From positions 1 to 20,120 of the forward strand of contig CAZRSB010000035.1 in NCBI GenBank assembly GCA_964602715.1: DNA of 20,120 nt, read 5' to 3'. The stretch comes from Natronoplasma sp964602715 (GTDB lineage Archaea; Thermoplasmatota; Thermoplasmata; Halarchaeoplasmatales; Halarchaeoplasmataceae). This document shows positions 14,898 through 20,120 of the stretch, piece after piece; position 1 is the first letter of the stretch, and every line of letters begins with the position of its first letter. Made by a program: the position numbers and the translations under genes. Under the pieces are notes generated by a model. The model made no database searches. It was not told the origin of the DNA and saw only the letters and a list, made by a program, of their open reading frames with translations.

Positions 14898-15797
14898 CTA
14901 AGGATCTTCTCCCAAAATATCTTTTCTTATCTTATTCAATTCACGATTTTCTAGTTCTCTTGGATAATTTTTATGCTCGTTACCTGGAGAAGTTGTATAA
15001 TAAGGTCTATTACATCCTGGACATCCCTGTGTCTGAAATATTGATTTTTCATCGACCATCTCTAGAGCTTTCTCAGCATCTTCAGAGATGAGATTTAATG
15101 CTGTTTTGGGATCATCTCCTTCGGTTATCAAAGCAGTCAGAAGTTGTGCTCTTCTATAAAATTTTATATCCACATCTTTATCTTTGCTTTTAAAAGGAAA
15201 CAATGATACTCCAGCTCCAGCTTTAGTAGCTCTAGCTACTGCTGTAGCTATATCACCCATATCTTCTCCCAATCCAACGATTATGTGAGCAGTAGCTCTT
15301 TGTTCCCCAAATATTTCTATAACGTTGCCAAGATGGTCCCAGAAGACCATCGGCTCATAAGCTGGTTTTTCTTCTTTTCTTAGAGAATTTGTCGCTGCAT
15401 CGATACCGACACCGATCCTATCGACCTTTTGTTCTAAAGTCTCAAGTGTTTCCCTGTAAAGTGGTGGTGCAGACAAAGAAATAGGTTTGTTTATCTCTTC
15501 GATTTCGTCAACAAGTTCTATCAAACTGGTTTCGTATCCTGGTATATCGGGGGATTGTATGCATATCCTGCTAAAATCTGAATTTTTTAACCCTTCTTTA
15601 ACCTCTTCAATATCGTATTCGGGCCATGAAACTCGGGAGAGCCATCGTACGTGACCTTTAGATTGTGGACAAAATCTACAGGCTCCTCTGCATTTATCAC
15701 CTGACAGCATAAGATAAGCAGTAGTTGGTCTCTCCTCTATATCTGCATTTTCTAGGCCTAATTCGATAGCCGTGCCATACGAAACTCTTATACTCAT
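14898..15797 (-). CDS. Radical SAM protein, probable LipS-type lipoyl synthase subunit
   Basis: A 299-residue radical SAM enzyme. C36-xxx-C40-xx-C43 (KCRGACRFC) binds the SAM [4Fe-4S] cluster. A conserved pair C259/C262 in GCPGCNRPYYTTSPG near the C-terminus probably binds an auxiliary cluster. This pattern fits the biotin-synthase-related archaeal family (COG2516-like) that includes one of the two proteins, LipS1 and LipS2, which together make lipoyl groups in Thermococcus kodakarensis; which one I cannot say. The neighbour lplA, overlapping by 4 bases (ATGA), strongly supports sulfur insertion into octanoyl groups. Only one LipS gene is in the window; the partner should be elsewhere. Alternative: an uncharacterised biotin-synthase-like enzyme. 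Confidence 0.75.
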   Translation of the reverse strand: MSIRVSYGTAIELGLENADIEERPTTAYLMLSGDKCRGACRFCPQSKGHVRWLSRVSWPEYDIEEVKEGLKNSDFSRICIQSPDIPGYETSLIELVDEIEEINKPISLSAPPLYRETLETLEQKVDRIGVGIDAATNSLRKEEKPAYEPMVFWDHLGNVIEIFGEQRATAHIIVGLGEDMGDIATAVARATKAGAGVSLFPFKSKDKDVDIKFYRRAQLLTALITEGDDPKTALNLISEDAEKALEMVDEKSIFQTQGCPGCNRPYYTTSPGNEHKNYPRELENRELNKIRKDILGEDP

Positions 15798-16561
15798 ATT
15801 TTCATCTCTTTACGATCATAAAGCCAATCATTCGATGCATATTTTCCTTCCAATTTAGAAGCTAGCTCTTCTTCTCTCTCATTCAATCCTTGCTCTTCAA
15901 CTTGGTTATCAAAATAATCATCATATTTATCTCTCATAACCTCTAAAAGCTCATCTGGATCAGGCTTTTTTCCACTCTCTATTTCCATAGTAGTAACAAG
16001 ATCTAAAAATGATCCTGCTCCTTTTTTCTTCAATTTTTCTTCATCTAATTTTAGTATGTCCGAGAGCTTTTCTAGATCGGTTGCGAACATCAATGTACCA
16101 TGTTGAAGTAGTCCTTTTTTCCCTCTTCTTTGAGCACTGCCAGATATTTTCTTTTTGTTCACCAGAATATCATTATAAGGTTTAAATTTGGCTTCAAGTC
16201 CAAATTCTTTTATAGCTTCGATGAGCGGATTTAGAAGCACTCTAAAACTCTCCTCTATCTCACCTTCCATCCTGTGAGTTACTACTGAATAAGTTATCTC
16301 ACCCACATAATCATGGAAGACTGTGCCCCCGCCAGTTACCCTTCTGACATAAGGGATATCATGATCATCGCATTTTTCTACATCTATAGTTTTTTCAACC
16401 GGTTGGGAGTATCCTAATGTGATCGCTGAAGGTCGGAATCTGAAAAATCTAAAAGTAGGAACCGGATCATCTGATTCGTCAAAATTTCTCAGTATCGCTT
16501 CATCGATAGCCATCTGTCGCTCTGCCGTATCTTCTATAAGGGGGACGTATCTAGCGTTCAT
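15794..16561 (-). CDS. Lipoate/octanoate-protein ligase (LplA N-terminal type)
   Basis: A 255-residue biotin/lipoate-ligase-fold enzyme that activates lipoate or octanoate with ATP and attaches it to lipoyl domains or GcvH. RRVTGGGTVFHD (73-84) is the adenylate-binding loop, YNDILVNKKKISGSAQ (129-144) contains the catalytic-lysine region (K138), and HGTLMF (154-159) completes the pocket. The large C-terminal accessory domain of E. coli LplA (338 residues) is missing, as in Thermoplasma, where a separate LplB supplies it; no such gene is seen here. It is first in a three-gene operon with the LipS-like protein and a methyltransferase. The ATG lies about 27 bases after a TATA box, implying leaderless mRNA. 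Confidence 0.88.
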   Translation of the reverse strand: MNARYVPLIEDTAERQMAIDEAILRNFDESDDPVPTFRFFRFRPSAITLGYSQPVEKTIDVEKCDDHDIPYVRRVTGGGTVFHDYVGEITYSVVTHRMEGEIEESFRVLLNPLIEAIKEFGLEAKFKPYNDILVNKKKISGSAQRRGKKGLLQHGTLMFATDLEKLSDILKLDEEKLKKKGAGSFLDLVTTMEIESGKKPDPDELLEVMRDKYDDYFDNQVEEQGLNEREEELASKLEGKYASNDWLYDRKEMKI

Positions 16562-16583
16562 GATATGATAAACTGAAAAGGTA

Positions 16584-16592
16584 GTATTTATG
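16584..16592 (-). promoter_or_regulatory. TATA box for the lipoate operon
   Basis: The minus strand reads CATAAATAC, centred 27 bases before the lplA ATG, so the mRNA should be leaderless; no ribosome-binding site is seen. It sits in the 42-base gap after the HhH gene, showing that the lipoate operon has its own promoter. Confidence 0.6.
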
Positions 16593-16603
16593 AGTTGAGT
16601 CTT

Positions 16604-17782
16604 TCAGTATATGAAAAGTAAGAAAGCCGCTAAAGCCAATACTATAGGTATCACTATTGCGGGAATCCAATATTTAAATTCCAATTCTGCTTCTAGATTG
16701 TCAATACGATCTGGCCTATATACTTTTAATAATTTTTCCGAGTTTACCTGATCTTCACTTTCTTCTTTTGGTTCTTTTTTTTCTTCAATATCTTCTTCCT
16801 CTTCCTTCTCCTCTTCTTCTTTGAATATCTCTTCTACTTTGTCCTCTTTGTCCTCTTCGTCTTCTTGGGTTTCTGGAGTTTCTTCTTCCGTTTCAACTAT
16901 CTCTTCTGAGCCCTTTTCAAGCTCAATATTCTTTTCTTCAAAAATCGAATCTAATTTTTCTATCAATTCTACGGCCTTTTCTTCTTTTATCTCAGTTTCG
17001 GCCGCTAATTTTTTTGAACCTGCTTCATAGACCGTTTTAAGGGTAGAGTATCCCTTAGAATATATCGTTTCACCCAGTCTAGGCCCTAATCCTATAACTT
17101 TTCTAGAAAAGTCCTCTATATTTGTTTCTACAAAATCCGAATTATCCATCTCCAGATATCTTTTTTCTTCTTTGAGATAATCCAAAACTTTCGACGCTCT
17201 GCTTATAGCTCTGTCAAAATTACTAGATTCTAATGATTGGATCATCAACTCTATCTTTTTTTCATACACTGAACGGTTAACAAAAACTCTATCTTCTTCT
17301 AGTCTGTCTTCTATTTCTTCAAAGATATCATGGAACTCCTGTATCTTAGCCAAGTCGTGGTTGATCCATTCCAAAAGATCGTAGGCTTCTTCAATCCTTT
17401 TCTCCTCTATCGCATCAGTTAGTTCTTCTATACGTTCCTCTATATCCCATGCAGAAGTGGTAGAAAGCAATTCTTTCACTTCTTTTATCTCCGTCTCCGC
17501 CTGTTCTAATTCGCCTTCGCATTTTTCTATGCAGTTAGGACACTCCTCGTCTTCTAGTTTACTCGATCCGCATCGGTGACACTCGACCCCTATAAGGTCA
17601 ATAACGCCTTTAACGATCTTCCTTGACCTAGATGGACCAATACCCTCTACTTCCTTCAGATCATCTTCGGTAAAGTCCAAAAGATCTTCTGCATATTCTA
17701 TGTCCAGTTCGGACTTTAACGATTCTGCGGTCTTTTTGCCGATGCCATTGATCTCTGTGAGTTCCGTATTTCCAGGGTTCAT
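16604..17782 (-). CDS. HhH / zinc-ribbon / coiled-coil protein with C-terminal membrane anchor
   Basis: A 392-residue protein of no named family that I recognise. Residues 1-62 form tandem helix-hairpin-helix motifs (INGIGKKTAESL and VEGIGPSRSRKIV). A zinc ribbon follows (C68, C71, C81, C84), then a charged coiled coil (about 88-225), a second HhH unit (229-280, VIGLGPRLGETIYSKG), a very acidic low-complexity stretch (288-348) and one transmembrane helix at the extreme C-terminus (371-391). This is a tail-anchored layout with the HhH domains likely in the cytoplasm, possibly holding DNA or a protein at the membrane. A truncated paralogue lies just upstream at 18212-18656. The ATG follows a TATA box by 27 bases, so mRNA is probably leaderless. 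Function unknown. Confidence 0.82.
   Translation of the reverse strand: MNPGNTELTEINGIGKKTAESLKSELDIEYAEDLLDFTEDDLKEVEGIGPSRSRKIVKGVIDLIGVECHRCGSSKLEDEECPNCIEKCEGELEQAETEIKEVKELLSTTSAWDIEERIEELTDAIEEKRIEEAYDLLEWINHDLAKIQEFHDIFEEIEDRLEEDRVFVNRSVYEKKIELMIQSLESSNFDRAISRASKVLDYLKEEKRYLEMDNSDFVETNIEDFSRKVIGLGPRLGETIYSKGYSTLKTVYEAGSKKLAAETEIKEEKAVELIEKLDSIFEEKNIELEKGSEEIVETEEETPETQEDEEDKEDKVEEIFKEEEEKEEEEDIEEKKEPKEESEDQVNSEKLLKVYRPDRIDNLEAELEFKYWIPAIVIPIVLALAAFLLFIY
17751..17776 (-). repeat. 26-base identical segment shared by both HhH copies
   Basis: Bases 17751-17776 are identical to 18625-18650. They cover the codons just after the start of each HhH gene. Flanking bases up to the start codon differ at only one position, including silent sites, although the proteins as a whole differ at nearly half their residues. 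This points to selection at DNA/RNA level or local gene conversion. Confidence 0.75.
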
Positions 17783-17803
17783 CAGTTTAAATAAAGAGTA
17801 TTA

Positions 17804-17813
17804 ACTAAATATA
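17804..17813 (-). promoter_or_regulatory. TATA box for the intact HhH gene
   Basis: The minus strand reads TATATTTAGT, centred 27 bases before the ATG at 17782, giving a leaderless transcript. The truncated paralogue has an equivalent element at the same distance (18678-18687). Confidence 0.55.
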
Positions 17814-17875
17814 GATTTTGTTTATTTACTGACTTAATAAAATATAGGAGAAGATGTTTTGTTTCTTAAAGTGTA

Positions 17876-18223
17876 TCACTCGTCTACAAGTCCAACTCTT
17901 TGTCTTTCAATGAATTCTGCTGATTTTACGGGAAGATATCGGTTCATTTGAGGTGAATCAACAGATGTTTCTACAGTTATCCTTTCGAGTTCTAGTCGGT
18001 TGATATGTAGTGAGTGGTCGTTAAGAGAAGATCCGTACCCGCGATCTTTTCGGCTTTCATTTGGAACGTTGGAGATAGATGTTTGAGAGTTATGGTGTGA
18101 TGAAGTGCTCTCTTCTAAACCTATATCACCCTCAGTGACCCACACATCATCTAGGAAGAAAGCTCTAGGTTTGTCAGGATGATGGAAAAACTCCGTATCA
18201 TTAGTGAACACCCTGAATCTTAG
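17876..18223 (-). pseudogene. C-terminal remnant of a beta-sandwich surface protein
   Basis: This frame starts abruptly at 18223 as LRFRVFTN and continues to TPDKPRAFFLDDVWVTEG-like sequence. It matches the end of the last beta-sandwich unit of the surface protein at 18798-20120 (LRFRVVTN, then DPDKPRAIFLDDVWVTEG), followed by a polar tail of about 85 residues that has diverged. No start, signal peptide or earlier domains remain. An in-frame stop lies just before 18223, and the upstream DNA belongs to an HhH gene in another frame. It is therefore a fragment left by a deletion, not a gene. A GTG at 18211 could initiate translation, but nothing suggests it does. Confidence 0.8.
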
Positions 18224-18656
18224 CTAACTCATGATCTAACCACTCTAAAAGGTCGTAGGCTTCTTCTACTCTCTTTTCATTTATCGCTTTTTTAAGGTCG
18301 TCAATTTGATCCTCAATTTTCCATCTCTCTGAGGAAGATAGATTATCCTTTACCTCTTCTATATCCATCCGAGCGTCTTCTAGATTACGATTCAATTTTC
18401 CAAGACATTCGGAACAGTCCTTGTCTTCTGAAATCTCAGAACCGCAGCGGTGACATTCTATCCCTGTAAGTTTCATAACGTGCTTCATGATCATTTCTGC
18501 TCTCGCTGGTCCTATACCCTCTACTTTTTTTAGTTCGTCAGTTGTAAGTTCCTGTAATTTCTCTGCACTCTCTACATCTAAAGTTTCTTTTATACGCTGG
18601 GCAGTCTTTTTGCCAACACCTTGAATCTCTGTGAGTTCCGTATTTCCAGGATTCAT
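18201..18656 (-). pseudogene. Truncated paralogue of the HhH/zinc-ribbon protein
   Basis: A 151-codon reading frame whose first 148 codons align without gaps to the intact HhH protein at 16604-17782, with a little over half the residues identical by eye. It keeps both HhH motifs (QGVGKKTAQRI, VEGIGPARAEMI), the zinc ribbon (CHRC...CSEC) and the start of the coiled coil. After AKIQ the match ends; three foreign codons (GVH) and a stop follow, derived from surface-protein sequence read out of frame. The second HhH unit, acidic region and membrane anchor are missing. It still has a start codon and TATA box, so a soluble 151-residue HhH protein might be made; for that reason pseudogene versus small functional gene remains open. 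Confidence 0.75.
18212..18223 (-). other. Recombination junction joining two gene remnants
   Basis: The minus strand reads CTAAGATTCAGG. In the HhH frame this continues ...AKIQ; in the surface-protein frame it reads LRFR. The intact HhH gene has the same 12 bases with one difference (17338-17349), and the surface gene has a related segment near 19188-19199 with about 8 of 12 matches. This site of similarity is where the two genes were joined. Confidence 0.7.
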
Positions 18657-18677
18657 CGGTTAGATCATTGTTTTTTT

Positions 18678-18687
18678 GATAAATATA
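18678..18687 (-). promoter_or_regulatory. TATA box for the truncated HhH paralogue
   Basis: The minus strand reads TATATTTATC, centred 27 bases before the ATG at 18656, the same distance as for the intact copy. The promoter therefore seems to have been duplicated with the gene and kept. Confidence 0.5.
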
Positions 18688-18797
18688 GATTATGGATATC
18701 GACTAAATAAGAAGTTTAAAAGAGAATCTATTTAGTGGATTAGTTTTTAGAATACTACTTTCATTGATCGAAGATTATTAGAATATTGTTTTGATGA

Positions 18798-20120
18798 TTA
18801 AAAATAATATGAAAGGTTTTTACGATCCATTATGGGTAGACTTCTTCGTTCTTTTTCCTCTGTTGAAAGTATCTTGGTTTGAAAATCTTCAGAAATTGAC
18901 GGATTAAAGTCATTGGTGTTATCAACATTTCTGTAAACTTGATCACTTGTCTCAAAGAGTGATTCATCCATATCAGCTTGTTTTCTTGAAACACCTGAAG
19001 ATTCTGTTCTGGGAGATTCTTGTGCTTTTCTAATTGAATCGTTGTCGACAGAGTTCATATTTGTAGAAGTCTCTTGTTCCACATCGATCCTTCCTTCTGT
19101 AACCCAGACGTCATCCAAGAAAATCGCTCTAGGTTTATCTGGATCATCATAGGTGCTATCGTCATCCTCATCTGTGTTAGTAACCACTCTAAATCGGAGT
19201 ATTACCCTCTCTTCTGCCCATCCCGAGAGATCTACATCCAACCTACCTAGTTCATGACTATCAACCCAGCCGTAATCTCCATCGCCTCCTGAGTATTCAC
19301 ATCCTGAACCACTGTAATTCCAAGCAGATCTAGCTCCCTGAGTCAAAGAATCCCAGGAGTGGCCATCATCAGTAGATATCTCAACTCGGAATCCATCTGG
19401 AGGTAATCCTGCGCCGTCATTGATATTGAATTTGAAATGTGCTGTAAGTGTCGGATTCCTTGCATTGGTAAGATATATCGGGTCTGTATAAATGCTCTCG
19501 TCCACACCTTGGGGCAGGACTGTACGCCCACCTTCTATATCTCCAAACATCCAAAAGTGTCCTTTACTATCTCCTCTCGTGTGATCGTAGTAATGTTCTT
19601 CATTCTCTTCTTCTGGATCTAATTGCATATCATCATCAAACTCAGAATCAAATAACTCATCCGTATTCGTGTGTGTCCAATGGATGTCATCGTGATACCA
19701 TGGACCTGTAATCTGAAGATTCACATTGTCAATATACCATCCTCTGTCTCGCTGCCAATTTTCACTATCTGGAACACTTTCATCAAAGCTTGCCATGAGA
19801 AATACTACTCGTACATATCTATAGTCAAAGTAGCCAATATTTTCTTCCACCTGTCTTTGTAAATCTACTTCATCAGATCTCCATTCGAAACGACCATCGC
19901 TTTTTCCATTGAAAACATGTCTAGGCAAATCTCCTGTAGCGTCTATTAAACCTCCATCATCCATCGGTCCACCATCATCAGATTCTCCTTCTAGATAGCT
20001 CTTATCGATAGTACCTGGATAATGGGCTCTTGGATCAATGTATAATCTACTACTTTTGTTCCATTCCCAACTCTCTGGATCATCATCATCAGATCCCCAA
20101 AGATACATCATACCTCCACT
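18798..20120 (-). CDS. Extracellular beta-sandwich surface protein, N-terminus outside window
   Basis: About 440 C-terminal residues of a larger, probably exported protein; the frame is open to the right edge, so the Met at 20111 is not the true start. Two related beta-sandwich units are visible. One ends in RGWYIDNVNLQITG, the other in PRAIFLDDVWVTEG; the second includes DGFRVEISTDDGHSWDSLTQ and VDLSGWAEERVILRFRV, typical of MAM-like or protease-associated jelly-roll modules on secreted proteins. The sequence is rich in Asp, Tyr and Trp, fitting a calcium-binding extracellular protein. A polar tail of about 100 residues follows, without membrane helix or sorting signal. No catalytic domain is visible; an adhesion or secreted-protease role is possible. 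A remnant of a paralogue lies at 17876-18223. Confidence 0.7.
   Translation of the reverse strand, partial: SGGMMYLWGSDDDDPESWEWNKSSRLYIDPRAHYPGTIDKSYLEGESDDGGPMDDGGLIDATGDLPRHVFNGKSDGRFEWRSDEVDLQRQVEENIGYFDYRYVRVVFLMASFDESVPDSENWQRDRGWYIDNVNLQITGPWYHDDIHWTHTNTDELFDSEFDDDMQLDPEEENEEHYYDHTRGDSKGHFWMFGDIEGGRTVLPQGVDESIYTDPIYLTNARNPTLTAHFKFNINDGAGLPPDGFRVEISTDDGHSWDSLTQGARSAWNYSGSGCEYSGGDGDYGWVDSHELGRLDVDLSGWAEERVILRFRVVTNTDEDDDSTYDDPDKPRAIFLDDVWVTEGRIDVEQETSTNMNSVDNDSIRKAQESPRTESSGVSRKQADMDESLFETSDQVYRNVDNTNDFNPSISEDFQTKILSTEEKERRSLPIMDRKNLSYYF

Noticed and set aside
16740..16920. Simple-sequence DNA repeat (GAA/CTT-rich)
   Set aside because: It is coding low complexity: the Glu/Lys/Asp-rich linker of the HhH protein. 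No regular unit suggesting a separate repeat element.
17876..18211. Independent 111-codon gene starting at GTG 18211
   Set aside because: It begins in the middle of a beta-sandwich unit and matches only the end of the neighbouring surface protein; it is better read as a remnant.
1..20120. CRISPR array, insertion sequence or integrase
   Set aside because: No regularly spaced repeats, transposase or recombinase motifs, or terminal inverted repeats were seen on either strand.

Overview
The window is archaeal and chromosomal. Signs are genes for Nop10, a PAC2-type proteasome-assembly chaperone, split transketolase subunits and a DUF835 protein; a tRNA-Ser without an encoded CCA end; and several TATA-like boxes about 27 bases before start codons, as in leaderless archaeal transcripts. 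Coding sequence is AT-rich (roughly 35-42% G+C in lines I sampled) and many proteins are acidic. I would place it in the Euryarchaeota in the broad sense, plausibly a Thermoplasmatota-like lineage from a saline or anoxic habitat. That placement is inference only.

Layout. (1) Bases 1-707: a toxin-antitoxin pair (DUF433 antitoxin cut by the window edge, DUF5615 PIN-like toxin) in DNA near 50% G+C, then a T-tract and a short G+C-rich island. (2) 847-3239: a zinc-type ArsR/SmtB repressor and an overlapping P1B-type metal-exporting ATPase, with an operator-like palindrome between TATA box and start. (3) 3417-3501: tRNA-Ser(GCU), minus strand. (4) 3565-6192: a large REC-PAS-PAS-GAF-GAF-PAS sensor, minus strand, ending in a kinase-like helical hairpin with no phosphoacceptor His and no ATPase domain. 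(5) 6376-10475: purN, the two transketolase halves, a transaldolase with an insertion, and a methyltransferase; together they suggest ribose-phosphate and purine supply. (6) 10559-14260: nop10, PAC2, DUF835, DHH phosphoesterase and M50 protease, tightly packed with 4-base overlaps. (7) 14271-16561, minus strand: lipoate-protein ligase, a radical SAM protein of probable archaeal lipoyl-synthase (LipS) type, and a methyltransferase. (8) 16604-20120, minus strand: a helix-hairpin-helix/zinc-ribbon/coiled-coil protein with a C-terminal membrane anchor, remnants of a second copy, and a partial extracellular beta-sandwich protein.

The least ordinary part is region 8. A truncated paralogue of the HhH protein is joined, at a 12-base site resembling both parents, to the C-terminal remnant of a paralogue of the beta-sandwich protein. 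The simplest reading is that a two-gene cassette (surface protein, then membrane-anchored HhH protein) was duplicated in tandem and then collapsed by deletion. The HhH-Zn-ribbon-coiled-coil-HhH-acidic-TM architecture is not one I can name. No CRISPR array, insertion sequence, integrase or replication origin was seen. No gene-free stretch exceeds 300 bases; the longest (591-877) is described below.
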